Below the pieces are notes generated by a model. It made no database searches. It saw only the letters and a program-made list of their open reading frames with translations, and was not told the DNA's origin. DNA of 64,000 bases. Source: Heligmosomoides polygyrus polygyrus. Lineage: Eukaryota > Nematoda > Chromadorea > Rhabditida > Heligmosomidae. The number at the start of each line of letters is the position of its first letter. Positions within the stretch are counted from its first letter, which is position 1. The stretch spans positions 50,204,676 through 50,268,675 of the forward strand of contig OX377205.1 in NCBI GenBank assembly GCA_947396885.1, written 5' to 3'. Shown here in pieces: positions 37,514-48,699 of this stretch. Both the position numbers and the translations under genes were made by a program.

Positions 37514-39403
37514 AGGAAGGCCAGCAGCGCGGTGATCGGATTCCCTCCTGAAATCCATAAACGAGCGATATGACGCTATTCATGTCCCTCGAGCGAAGAT
37601 TGGAGAACTCTCGCACGCGACAGGGAGGAATGGAGACGTTGCTGGCTCTCGCTTGAGCAACTCGGTGATCAACCTAACAGCAAGAGGCAAAGGAGAAATG
37701 TGCTACAGTAAAGCTGAAGCTGTTTCTATCGCTTTCTAAGATTTCCAATTTTCAGCTACCACTTTACTGATAGTGAAGAAACTCCTTTCCACCCCTGTTG
37801 CCTTGTGTGTTTAGTCTTGCAAAGGATACGGTGCAGACGACTGGAGGATGCTTCACCTGGAACAAAAAGATGAGCATCCACTGTTTTGACATCTTGTCTG
37901 ATGCTGAACTCGAAAATGAACGTAACCGCACGTGTCTGGTGAAATGAGCTCCTACCAAAAGGAAGTGGTGGAAGCAGAACGCAAGCCACTTCCTTCTGTT
38001 AGGGGGAGTGTATACGGTACCCAAAGGGAAAACGATGGAGCACACCTACGGTGCCGCTCGCAAATACGTGGATGCCTGGAGATTTCATAAGGTTATGCCT
38101 GCGCATCCTTATGTTTATACTTAGAGCTATAGGCTACAACCACTGAATTAAATAAAAGCTACAAGTAGAAACAAGCCAAACCTCAACACAACTATAGTAT
38201 ATGTAGGAAAAAAGGACAATAATTTTGCAACTGAGATGCACAGACACCGGGAAAGCCATATGTGCGCAAGAAACAAAGTAAGTTTTTTTGAAGGACGAAA
38301 GCTAAGAAAATAGTTAAAGATACAAACATACAAAGAGTTAGTCAATAAGAGTAATAATTCTGATAAAGGCAAATTTTATAAGAGGATAACACGGCCATAT
38401 TCTGTAGCTCAGAGGTTCTAATCATGAGCCGAGACAGTGGTGAAAAAAGAGCTTCTGGAAAGCGAAGTAACAGCAGAAGTTGTTTTGGGAATTAGTGGAC
38501 AAACAAGTCAAGAAAGGAGTGTTGTGCAACACCTCATCTTATTGTGGACTCGCCGCGTTGCTTCTTATCCAGAGATACTTCGACGCCACTTTTTCATACT
38601 GTTTTTTTTTTAATTTTGCTTCAAACAGTTATTGCATAGTATCGAGGATGGTCTTTCTGACGCCGATTAGGTAGCTGCGATTGTTTCTTTGAAAAATGAA
38701 TAACGAATTCGTGAGCTTAATTTTCGTTCGCTTCCTATGCACCTCTACAGATTCCATTGCTAGAATATGACATTTTGTACATAAAATGGCAATGAAGACT
38801 AAGAACTTGGAGTGTGTCTACGATCAACCCAAAAAGATAGCCGAGGGAATGTGAGAGGAGAAGGTAATTTTCCCATATTCCGAGCTGAGGTAATCGAAAC
38901 GGCAGGTCAACGAAGTTCAACCCATGGGCATCGTGGAACAAAAGTGTCATAACCATTGTAAGGGCCAGATCTTCGCTGCCTGTTTGCCCACTGAGAAGTG
39001 CGTGGATCGAAGAGGGCAACCAGAGTCGCTTCCATTTCGTTCCCGCTTCAAGAGGATTACGAGCGAGAATGTCAGAACCGCTCCGCGTCTGTTTCGGCGC
39101 GAGAAAATGCCCGAAACAAGGGAGAAAATGCCCGCTGCGAGGGGGGGGGGGGGAAATGTCCGCGACCACTGAGCGGTTGTCGAAAGCGCGATCAAACCCG
39201 TTTGACAAAACACATGGTAGTCACATGAGCAAGGATTCGGCATTTTTTCATCCCGTCATGGGCAGGGCCTATGAAGGGCGTGGCAGCTGGAGCCGTGAGA
39301 ATATCTCATCCGCATACTCAAAAGGAGAGACGGGGTGAATTTCTATCGCTTAAAGTTTGCGGAAAGTCGTATGAACACACCAGCAAAGCTTAGTTCTTCT
39401 CAG
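37514..39403. other. No gene recognised
   Basis: A G run of 11 lies near 39141. Chance frames around it (38735-39340) have no conserved domain. A short frame starting ATG 38424 (MSRDSGEKRASGKR) with a GTAACA donor could be a first exon, but its phase does not fit the exon at 39404. Confidence 0.3.
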
Positions 39404-39668
39404 AAAGGATGTACATTTATTTGCCGTATTGGAACTTGATCGCATGATTGAGGGCAGTGATACGAACACACTTCGAGGGGGAAAAACAGCAATGTCGCTT
39501 CCGTCTATATATGCAGTAGCTGTCGATGTTCGAAAATGTTTGATCCAGCACGATATGGACCTCCTAACACCGGAATTGAAAGCGCCGTTCATTAAAGAAT
39601 TGTTACTGTGTGTTGGGCACATTTCGAAGATGCGTATGCAAAAACCAAAGCTAGTGCATTGTCTATTG
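39404..39668 (+). CDS. Unassigned internal exon candidate (88 codons)
   Basis: The acceptor TTCTTCTCAG and the donor TTG|GTGGGA bound an open frame with good protein-like composition: KDVHLFAVLELDRMIEGSD, SLPSIYAVAVDVRKCLIQ, then LLTPELKAPFIKELLLCVGH and KPKLVHCLL. It reads as an amphipathic helical-repeat protein. I do not recognise the family, and neighbouring exons were not identified. It starts in phase 2 and ends in phase 0. Confidence 0.45.
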
Positions 39669-40170
39669 GTGGGATGTAGCGTGACAATTCCCGAAGATTC
39701 TTTGGAAGGGAACTTGTTCGGAGAGGCTAAACCCTATGGTCTTAGGAGACGATAAATATTTCGACACCTCTTTGCTTTTGAAGTGTTTCTTCCTTCGGAA
39801 CACCGCAGGTAATGTAAATGCTTTCTGTGTGTGTTTTCTCTTAGTTTCTCTTAGTACAGAACATTTCTTTTCTCTATTGAAGTTTCTCTTAGTACAGAAC
39901 ATCTGGATCTATCCCAGTCAGGGGAGGGGCGCACACCTAAAAATTATGCAACAAATTGATCTGATACATATCGAGCGGCTTCTAGAGGACAAAGTAGAGT
40001 CTAAAACGGCAAAGTTGACGAAAAGACAAAGGGAAATACGCTCTATTCTTCCGCGGTTGTAAAGAGACAAAGTTGTGTGCTCCTCTTCACCATGACGGAT
40101 CCGGGATATAACATGTCAGTACGGGCATGAGCCTTTATGCCTGCATGCCCTCTTCACCATTATGGATCCG

Positions 40171-40338
40171 GGGGCCAGATTCATCAGCGACTTACAGCAA
40201 TTTAACAGAGAAATTTACAGCCAGAATCCCTGACAACGCGGCTTATCAAGCGATATGGTGAGCGATAAGCTGTGTTATCTGAGTTTCCGCCGTGAATTCT
40301 CTGTTAAAATTATGTAAGTCGTTGATGAATCCGACCCC
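40171..40338. mobile_element. Palindromic (foldback) MITE, copy 2
   Basis: Ends GGGGCCAGATTCATCAGCGAC and GTCGTTGATGAATCCGACCCC; the core CAAGCGATATGGTGAGCGATAAGC matches copy 1 at 37333. The arms are more diverged than in copy 1. Confidence 0.8.
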
Positions 40339-40739
40339 TGGTTGTAAAATGTCTGCTGTGTGCGAAGATGTCTTTACAACTGCGACGATATGTTTGTTTT
40401 TTGCTTGTTTGTTCGTTCATCCATTGGTTCGTTTGATGCTATTTTGTCCTCTTCAAGCAGCATCGCGGCTTCAAGTCAATTTATGGGGTAGGACAGATCC
40501 GATTTTTTCTTTTGAATTAGATTTAGAACCTTGCCTTGTTTTTTCTTCAGGCATTTCCACATAGCTACAAACTACAAACTACAGAATGCTTCAATTAGTA
40601 TAGTTGACGAGGTTCTAGGATTCTGAATTTTTAATACGCAAAAATCAATATTTTGACGCTCATTACAAATCTTTGGTAAAAATGGCAAATTTTCGCACAT
40701 ACAACCTTTTCAAAGTTTTGAAGAGCAATACTCCTGATC

Positions 40740-41265
40740 TGATTCTCCGGGCTTATAAAACATATGAATGCGACCGATAGCTGGATTGGGAACAACTGTG
40801 TTCAACCCTCTCAAGAAGAAAGAGATTGACATGATCGAAAGTATTCAGAGTAATTTCACTCGCAAAGCAGTAATGAGATGCTTTGGCATAGACTACTCGC
40901 TAATCCCAAATGGCATTCTCACCCAAAAGGTGCATATAAACGCGTGCATATTTTTCCGAGGCCATCTGTCTAGAACAAGGAGAGGTAAGCTTCGACTATA
41001 TGTGCCGGTAGCGAGGACCACAGTCAGATCAACATTCTTGACCTATAGAAGCTTGCGGGAGTTCAATTTACTTCTAGCCCAAAACGAGAATCTCTTAGGA
41101 TTATCTGAGTATTCGCTCGCTTGACTGTTGTCCAACGTCGCGTTGCCATAAGTATTCCCGTTCTCATTTGTTGGGGCCTACTTAGTTCTCAAGTTTGCGC
41201 TATCAATGTTTGTGTTACTATTTTTTGTTTCTTTGTTATCTGCGTGGATACCACCACGATGTGAA

Positions 41266-41336
<71 letters not shown>
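40740..41336 (+). mobile_element. CR1/Jockey-group LINE, 3' fragment with (AAAT)n tail
   Basis: An open segment at 40768-41124 matches the post-RT region of the LINE at 4659-7235: FNPLKKKEIDMIESIQSNFTRKAV against the latter's SPHKKSMIERLERVQNSFTRKL. The 3' UTR ends in about 18 AAAT units (41264-41336). Everything upstream of the RT thumb is missing, a usual 5' truncation. Confidence 0.8.
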
Positions 41337-41862
41337 CTCTAGGAAGGAATTATACATGAGAATACATGGTTCGTTGTTGGTGGCGATGTCCATTCCTCCA
41401 CGTGTTGCCACTCGAAACCGCTCGCTTTTGCGAGTCGTGCCGAACACGGACACTCGAGTGCAGGCGACAGGCCCCTGTGACAGGTCGGCCTCTGGAGAAC
41501 CCATGTCACATCACATTGTTGATTGTGCTTCATGTATCGCGGGATAATCCACGTCCGACGCGCAGAGTCACACGACCTCACCATCGTGAGCACGAAGTTT
41601 CGAAAACGTGACTCTCACCACATCTCGTTCTATAGTGGAAATACCAGAACTCAGATTACCTTTGTCCTTGTGAGGAATCGAGACCAAGGGCTAGTCACTG
41701 ATGCGAAGATCGTGCCGTACGAGACGGTCGCACCGCAACATCGACCGCTGATCTGCACTATGAAGATCGCTCCTCTGAGCACTAGGCAGACCGGGCGTTG
41801 CAGCCCAGCAAGAATTAAGCGGCCTCGTTGTTACAGGATGTTTTGTTGCGATCAAAACTCTT

Positions 41863-41932
41863 GCGCCAGGCGGGACTCGAACCCGCATCTTCTGCTTTCC
41901 GGGCAGCGATGTTCGCCTTACACCACCGGCGC
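41863..41932 (-). tRNA. tRNA-Gly-like sequence with altered anticodon loop (repeat-borne, probably not functional)
   Basis: On the - strand the 70-nt unit has a seven-pair acceptor stem (GCGCCGG with CTGGCGC, one G-U), a five-pair T arm (GCGGG-TTCGAGT-CCCGC) with a perfect B box, and an anticodon stem CTGC/GCAG. The loop is CCGGAAA: the universal U33 is C and the anticodon would be GGA instead of UCC or GCC. It lies in a dispersed repeat also found at 48521-48590 (same flanks GTGCGGTCAAACA and AAGAGTTTTGATCGC), so it is more likely a tRNA-derived repeat than a gene. Confidence 0.5.
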
Positions 41933-42079
41933 TGTTTGACCGCACGTAACATCCGCGATATCCTCCAAGTCTCTCAGCACCCACCCGTGATACGGGGTTG
42001 GGCCGGCCGCTGATATCAGCATGGAACCGGATAAGCTGAAGACCTTACTAGTAACAATGTTTTTAACACATTTGCTTGA

Positions 42080-42120
42080 GCCTGGAGCGGCTGGTAGAGA
42101 GGCTACCAGCCGCTCCAGGC
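42080..42120. repeat. Perfect 18-bp inverted repeat (hairpin)
   Basis: GCCTGGAGCGGCTGGTAG, five bases, then its exact reverse complement. The arm plus AACACATTTGCTTGA reappears inverted at about 49390-49435, beside the Penelope-like fragment, so it marks an end of that repeat. Confidence 0.85.
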
Positions 42121-43610
42121 GCAAGCGGCCTCGATTGAAGGAGAACGAAGCAGCTGTGACACCTCACATTCAGTTGCCGACGGTCACGACCGTCAAAGAA
42201 ACCAGGAGGGGTATTACCGAAACCATGCTGGATGCTGCACGCTTCGAACTGGGCATTACGAAGTCGGGACGGCGTAAAGTTGACAGTCAGTCATGGCTGT
42301 GGACTAACGAGGTTAAAGAAAAAGTCCGTGAGAAGAAGAGAGAAGGTTAAACCATGCATTCCTCAACGACAAGACAGCCGAGGAATGGCGCTTATATCAG
42401 GAAATCGGCCAAGAGGGCAGCGGCCGTTGCAAGGGCCACTCATTACGAACGGGAGACTTGAGTCCCGCAATGGTGAGCGATTTTTTTGTCAACTCGCCGA
42501 GGTCCGTCATCGCCAGACCGAGGATGTTGATAAGTTCTTTGGAATCAACGATGAATCGATGGCGAAACTACTTCGAATAAATCTTGACGGTAGAGTTAGC
42601 CCATCCAACCATTCTCTCTGCTCCTCCCGTGTACGGTCCCGTTCAGAAAATCACTGTTGAGAAGACAGAAGCGGCTTTAAGAAAGATGAAGCCAGGCAAG
42701 GCAACGGGTCCTGATGATCTGGCGGTCGATTTGTGGAAGTTCAAATCCTGGTGCCCAGCTAAGCGGGTGACGATGTTCTTAAACCAGGTGGTTGCAGAGA
42801 ATAAAGTACCTGGTAGTTGGCAAATAAGCACGACGTCCGATTTGGATGAAGAAGGGCAGTCCAGCAGACACAAGCTACCATCCAATTCGTTTGCATTCGC
42901 ATTGCATGAATACGTTTGAGCGAATTGTTGATGAACGCATTCGTGACGTCGTCCAGCTTTCTACCAACCAGTGTGGCTTCGTACCTGGCACTATGCCATT
43001 CATGCAGTTCGTCTTCTTATAGAAAGGCACCGTGAGAAGCAGCAGCCGGTGAATCTGCCTTCCTCGACTTGGAAAAGGCCTTCGATCGCGTTCCGCGTGA
43101 AGTGATTTGGCATGCTTCATGACAGCATAATTTTCACGAAAATCTTATTGAGTGGGTGCGGCTGCTCTGCTCTTGTCCAAGTAGTAGAGTCCAAGCGCTA
43201 GCAGGTACGTCGATGGAGTTTCCCATCCCTATCGGAGAACATCAAGGTTCTGCGCTCTTCCCACTGCTCTCCATCGTCGTTATGGATGCCATATCACGTG
43301 ATCTTCAGCGACCACCCCCTTGGACGTTGCTTTAAACTGATGATGTGTTGAGAAGACAATATTGAACGCCAGCGGCAGGTACAAACTTGGCGTGATCGCT
43401 TGGAGGGATTCGGGATCGAACTTAATGTCCAAAAGACCGAGTATATGACTTGAAGATAAGACACAGATACTCAGGACTTGAAGATGGCTAGGTTGCACGC
43501 TGATCAGGCATTTGATCGGGAAAAGTGGTGCCAGTATTCCAGGAAAGCGGACCCCGCAACAAAGCGGGACAAACACTGAAGAAAGGGAAGAATACATGGT
43601 TGGTTGCTAC
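42121..43610 (+). mobile_element. RTE-type LINE relic
   Basis: Frames in succession resemble RTE ORF2: a pre-RT region (42121-42350, WLWTNEVKEKVREKKREG), an RT entry motif (EAALRKMKPGKATGPDDLAVDLWK at 42669-42740), a broken palm (FLDLEKAFDRVPREVIW around 43060-43110) and a post-RT part (about 43370-43440). Stops and frameshifts abound. The end shares AGCGGACCCCGC with the relic at 2700-3290. Confidence 0.75.
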
Positions 43611-44500
43611 ATAAAGGGCTTTACAAAAACCTTGAAATGACGCCGTTCTAAGCGTTTCAGTTGCCGTCAAATGAATAGAACTTGCGGTGCAGTACCTTGA
43701 CACAAATCTGCCTAGCTCTTTTGTTTTGAAATGTAGGGCATTCCTCGTGTATGGGTCCTTCTTCCACTTTCCACTTCCTATTCAAGCTTAAATTTGATTG
43801 CAACGCTACGGAAATTATATTAGTGATGTACTATATTAAAATACTAGTTGTCTTCTTTATCATCGCACTTTTGCTAGTTATCACATGTTGTTATATTCTG
43901 ATGTAATATACGTTTTCTGTATACTATATGACAATACTATACGCCCTGGTGTACTGTACGTTGACCCCGGCATTCTATTCCATGGTTGCAGGCATTTTGT
44001 CCGCACGTAGCGCACAACGTGAGATTCGGACATTTTCTCCGTAGAGCCTCCAAGAGGGGAACACGCTTTACCATGAGGCGCAGATCTCTCACAGCGTCGA
44101 TATAATGTATCGAGTTGAGCCAATTTTCAATTTTAGGGAAGCATTGGTTGAGAGATTTCACTCGAGGTAACTATGGTAACGAGCCGACCGACGTGCACCA
44201 TTGATTTTCCTTTGTCGGGAAAGCCAACTCATTTTCACGTACTATTTTAATGGCACTTTGGAATGGATCGAATTTCGTCTGACGTTCATCCTTCTTCCAC
44301 TTGCATGCCTTTGAGTTTCTATTTATCTTGCGAATTCCTTCGTAACGGCATCTTTGCCGGACTGGGCACATTGGATTCCAAAAATGAGTCTTTGCTGAAT
44401 GTTCGATGTTTATTTAAGGGACCAGATCTCCTGCCTGTTACTTCGACAAGCTCTGAGTGTTTTTCGTGCATCGGCGGAAACTGCACTGTTCGTTCCTCAG
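43611..44500. other. No gene recognised
   Basis: AT-rich in the first half; no exon with both splice sites and a conserved reading frame was found before the acceptor at 44500. Confidence 0.35.
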
Positions 44501-44522
44501 CGGAGCACCGGTGTGCGCTAGT

Positions 44523-44758
44523 ATGAATGGGCTCAACGGCGAAAAGGATGACCTGCCCTTGTAAGTCTCATTTAGAAGCCTATTTACTGATGACAAGAGG
44601 CGTTCCTCGTTCTTAGATCACGACCCTGCTGAGCTCGAGTAGAATAACGTGACTGCAGTGTGTGCCACAATTATAGGCTTATCCAAAAGATCCAAAAGTT
44701 TCCAGCCCCAAGCTTCTCCTAAACATCCCAACCGTCTCGTTGGAGCCATCAAACTTGC
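44523..44758 (+). CDS. Candidate first two exons of an unidentified gene
   Basis: A C/T-rich acceptor (TTCGTTCCTCAG, ending 44500), suited to a trans-splice leader, precedes a 22-base leader and ATG 44523. Twelve codons (MNGLNGEKDDLP) run to the donor TT|GTAAGT at 44561. A matching second exon follows the acceptor TTTCCAG at 44706-44758 and reads PKLLLNIPTVSLEPSNL in phase to a GTACAG donor. The protein is not recognised. It could be the start of the KATNIP-like gene whose exons lie 6.5 kb downstream, but no linking exon was proven. Confidence 0.45.
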
Positions 44759-45109
44759 GTACAGAGGAATAGCTGCACAAATTTAAAAAAATTGGACCAG
44801 TGGTGTTTCACTCTTGTGGCAAAACGTGTTTTGGCCGTATCGAAATTATAGACCCGCAACCTGCCACAGCAGCCACAGCAGCAACCGTCTGACTGGCCGC
44901 GACGTCTCAGTCTGCCCATCGAAAGAGACTGCGTAAGCTCTCGCGTAATGCTCCTAATCTCATGTGGGCTTGTAAAGCGAGGAACAATACCGCCCGCGTC
45001 GCACGGCCAAAAAAAAAATTAGCAAGAGCGGTTATGGCCATGTGGCAGTTTGCGATTGATTAATCCGTCGCAAACTGCCACAAACCGGTCGTAGCTCTAG
45101 TTTTCTCTA

Positions 45110-45425
45110 GTTTCGGTTTTTTAAGAAACGGTTGGCACCATTCGATTTGTCTCCTACACAAGCATTTATATATAACCCTACCAGGTCACCACCTTTTCAC
45201 CGTGGATGGCCAAAAAATGACTGGAACAGGCTTTCTACGGTAGGAGCAGCTTTCTTACCAGGATCATGCATGTTTTCGGAGTATGTAAACCACTCTGGCG
45301 TACGTTGCCAGTGGTTTGCCATGCCAGGATTGCTCCGAGAGCGCGCCGTGCGCAATGCATATAGGATTGAACCTATCAATCGAGTGGGCGAAGGCATGCC
45401 CACCGCCTCTGTATTCCTGGAAATG
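45110..45425 (+). repeat. Third partial copy of the foldback-element arm
   Basis: Matches 46877-47190 (blocks AGAAACGGTTGGCAC, GGCCAAAAA, GGAGCAGCTT and GCATGTTTT). Frames here are by-products of the repeat. Confidence 0.75.
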
Positions 45426-45920
45426 TAAAGCTGCATGACTCCAACATGACATCGTGACCGCTAACCGTCATAGCAGCAGTGAATACAGAGAATACCGCAA
45501 CCTGAAAAGACATTAAACGCAGCAGCGAAGTATTCAGAAGAACCCTCCGTTGCTGTCATAAGCACGAAATAACGACAATTATCAACTGATCGTGAGAAAA
45601 GGTGTGAATGCCGCTGCTTTTGAAAAGGCGTACCGTGATGAAGAAAAAGAAGCACACCGATAAAGACTGTACATACGATGTGTGATGGTCGCGCTTTGCT
45701 GAGCCCTTCTTTGTCCCTACTACACCGGGTTGAGTGCCGCACGTGGTGGTCAACATAATGACGGCTGACAGGGCAACCTCCGTCCGGAATGTAGTAGATG
45801 CGGCCGACAAGGGTGGCAAAGATAGTCCAGTGGGTCAACGGGTAGATTTCCAGGAGCGAGCAAAGGCGAGCCTTACCCATAGCATCTTACTATATGTAGT
45901 TGTGCCCGAATCAATATTCT

Positions 45921-46110
45921 AGCGTTCGAATTCGAATAATTCTATTCGATTTCGAATATTCATATTCGAAAAATTCGAAAAAACGCGATTTTACGCTCGA
46001 AAAACGCGACTGTCGATTGTATCCGAATTCGAATGATCGAAGCACTCGTGTTCGAATGCTCAAATTCGAATGCTCGAAACGTTCGCATTCGAACGTTCGA
46101 TTGCTACGAA
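45921..46110. repeat. TTCGAA-rich low-complexity tract
   Basis: The hexamer TTCGAA and variants (ATTCGAAT, CTCGAA, TTCGAAC) recur more than a dozen times in 190 bases without a fixed unit length. Many short palindromes result. Confidence 0.7.
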
Positions 46111-46189
46111 ATCAGCGATCCAACAAAATAATCTGCCTTTCCTGCTTCAAGCATTCCACGAGCAAATAATTTAGGCTCCAATCAGAAAA

Positions 46190-46635
46190 GTGGGCGCCGT
46201 CATCGAGCACTCAGGGGCCGTATGCTAGTGACTCCCTGCGGGAGAAGGGCAGCCTTACCCCGTCGCGGGTTGAATGCCCCCTAAGCGCACCTTGCGTGAC
46301 TAGCCGCACTCAGACACGGCGGGAGGACTCGCCGAGGAGGTTACACCCCTTTTCCGGAGCAAGCTCAAGACGGCTATGCCGAGGGACGCCGCCCCTCGAT
46401 CGCGATGGGTTGGGGTCAGCTGTGGTTGTTCAAACGAGTTTTGGGCGTTTTTCGGTGCATGCTGTCTTGATGCTGCAAATTTGAGCTATTGGTTGGACAC
46501 GCCCTCCTGGTGAAGTCCTGAGGACTCCTGCTACATGTAGGTGTCGTCCTCCGCCTATATGTAGCAAGAGATTAATCCCGATCTTCGAGTATCGTGCCTG
46601 GTTTGAACTTACTGGCACGGGTACGGCCGTAGGTG
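46190..46635. other. GC-rich stretch, nature unknown
   Basis: 46200-46430 is clearly more GC-rich than its surroundings, with inverted motifs such as CCCTGCGGGAG. No frame matches a known domain and no second copy was seen in the window. Confidence 0.3.
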
Positions 46636-48400
46636 TTGATCAAATCCTGAAAAGCCGCATTTTCGCAGCCTTTTCGGTCTTTCGAAATAACTCCCTCCAA
46701 AGTTAACTATTTGAGAAAACAAGCAACAAGCATTATTGAGTTCAGCAGCTCAAGCTCTATCAGATAGCGTAAGAAATTTCAAATATTTCAAAATTCAACC
46801 TAATTTTCCCAAATTTTAATTTTACTTTCAAAATCGTGCAAAAAGCGTTGCATGCTCCATCTCCTCTAACTTTAGGTTTTTTGAGAAACGGTTGGCACAG
46901 TTCGATTCGCCTCCTCGAGGTCTACGCATAGTTATATACAGCTTTACCAGACCATTTTGGGCGGCCAAAAATTACTGGAGCAGGCCCTTTACGATTGGAG
47001 CAGCTTATTTCCCAGGACTTGCATGTTTTGGGAGTATCATGGCTTACGTCGTCAGTGCTCTGCTATGCCATGAATGCTCCGAGAGTGCGCCGTGCACAGT
47101 GAATATAGGATCGAACCTACCAATCGAGTGGGCGCGACAAATTGCACGCGCAGACGTGTTCAGGGCGCGATAACTCGTGCAGATTACAGTCTTCTCTACT
47201 CTCAGTAACACCATTCTATTCACCACGAAAAACCCTATCGAACGTGCCCAACGTGGCCAATTTCGGAAAAATCGATTTTCGATTACGTCAGTCTGCCGCG
47301 GTCTAAAGCACCCTCGCGTTCGATGCAAAATTGTCAAAAAACCGATATTATCAGAATTGCTTGAGATTGTTACCATTTGATAGAGCTTATCGAGCTGAAC
47401 AGAATGGTATGAGTGTCGATCTTGAAATATGGGCGAGTAAGGACGGAAGAATTTTCACCACTGCCCTCCGCCGCTCTAAAATGGCAGATGTCAAAATGGG
47501 GGGGGGGGGTGGGGGATGAAGCAGTCTAGGCAGCTAGGGAGTTATGAGCATGTTGTTGTGCCTTTAGTATTTTGCTTGCCAACGCATTTGCATACTATTG
47601 GTCCTACACCGTTGCTATTCAATGTGCTTGAAGAACCTTGCTGCTGCCTACAAAATCCTCGAGTTGTAGCCGGAAAGACTCGCACCTGACAGAGTTATTG
47701 CGTTCCGAACACGCCCGCTTCTGCCGTTTGTGTTTAATAGGTTCGATCCTACATACACTGTTCACGGCGCATCGCATAGTCTTACCGGGACAGAGTACAT
47801 CAATTCCTAAGCAGGGTGGCTGAAAATTTATGATGAAACTCCCCAAACTCCCCAAGTGTTCACTCCGACTGGTTCGAAACAGTCGGAGTGAACACCAAGT
47901 CAGTGCTTTCACCCAGTTCGATCCTACATTTATTGCGAACGGCGCACTATTGGAACGTTTCTGGCATAGCAGAGCACTGGGACGTACGTCGTTCTTGAGA
48001 TACTTTAAAAACATGCAAGTCCTTGGAAATAAGTTGCTCTAGCAGTAAAGAGCCTGCTCCAATATTTCTTGGCCACCCATGTCGAAAATCGTCTAGTAAA
48101 GCGGTATATAAGTTTGTGTAAATCTCGAGGAGACGGATGGAACTGTTTCAACCGTTTCTCAGAAAACCTAAAATTAGAGGAATTGGAGCATGCAACAATT
48201 AGCGACGGACGAGTTGTCAGTTTTATTTTTAAAATTTGGGGAGATTCGGTTGAATCGTGAAATATCTGACATTTTTGTGCTATTTGATGAAGCATGAGAA
48301 CTCAATAATGTGCTTGTTCTCTCAAGTAGTTAGATTGAACGGAGTTATTCCGAAAGGCTGAAAAGGTTGCGAAAATGCGGCTTTCTGGGGACTTGATCAA
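46636..48400. mobile_element. Foldback element with ~550-bp inverted arms
   Basis: 46636-47180 and 48400-47692 are inverted copies over their whole length. The outer ends are TTGATCAA, followed in both by blocks such as AAAGCCGCATTTTCGCA, GTTGCATGCTCCA, TTGAGAAACGGTTG and GTTCGATCCTA. About 500 bases lie between the arms (47190-47690). The right arm carries an extra about 160 bases (47770-47930) with a partial duplication of GTTCGATCCTACAT. No transposase frame was found. Confidence 0.75.
47856..47895. repeat. Perfect 16-bp inverted repeat inside the foldback arm
   Basis: GTGTTCACTCCGACTG, eight bases (GTTCGAAA), then the exact reverse complement. It lies in the block inserted in the right arm of the foldback element. 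Confidence 0.9.
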
Positions 48401-48445
48401 AAGGTACAGCTGTAACTGTATGTAAAACAAAGTTCCTTCTTATAC

Positions 48446-48530
48446 CACCGGCGCTGTTTGACCGCACGTAACATCCGCGATATCCTCGAGGCCTGTCAGG
48501 ATGTTACGTGCGGTCAAACAGCGCCGGTGG
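48446..48530. repeat. Perfect 31-bp inverted repeat made of tRNA-like 5' ends
   Basis: CCACCGGCGCTGTTTGACCG plus 11 more bases (48446-48476) is the exact reverse complement of 48500-48530. This places two tRNA-Gly-like 5' ends head to head, 23 bases apart. Confidence 0.9.
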
Positions 48531-48590
48531 TGTAAGGCGAACATCGCTGGCCGGAAAGCAGAAGATGCGGGTTCTAGTCCCGCCTGGCGC
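48521..48590 (+). tRNA. tRNA-Gly-like sequence, second good copy (probably repeat-borne)
   Basis: Identical in layout to 41863-41932 with two differences seen: GCTGG for GCTGC in the anticodon stem and GGGTTCTAGTCCC in place of the perfect B box. Both changes would weaken tRNA folding and promoter function. The anticodon loop has the same odd CCGGAAA. Confidence 0.45.
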
Positions 48591-48699
48591 AAGAGTTTTG
48601 ATCGCAACAAAACATCCTGTAACATCGTGAAGAACCGCCCAAGTTCGACTTTCGATAAATCTTGGCATGACGTTGTTAAACTGTTAGTGTATTGTTCTT

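Noticed and set aside
41828..42013. Short protein frames over the tRNA-like units
   Set aside because: They merely translate a tRNA-derived repeat and recur wherever that repeat occurs.
45132..45428. 98-codon frame repeated as a 93-codon frame at 46892-47173, suggesting a small gene family
   Set aside because: Similarity extends well beyond the frames at DNA level and belongs to the foldback element; the frames are not conserved as protein.
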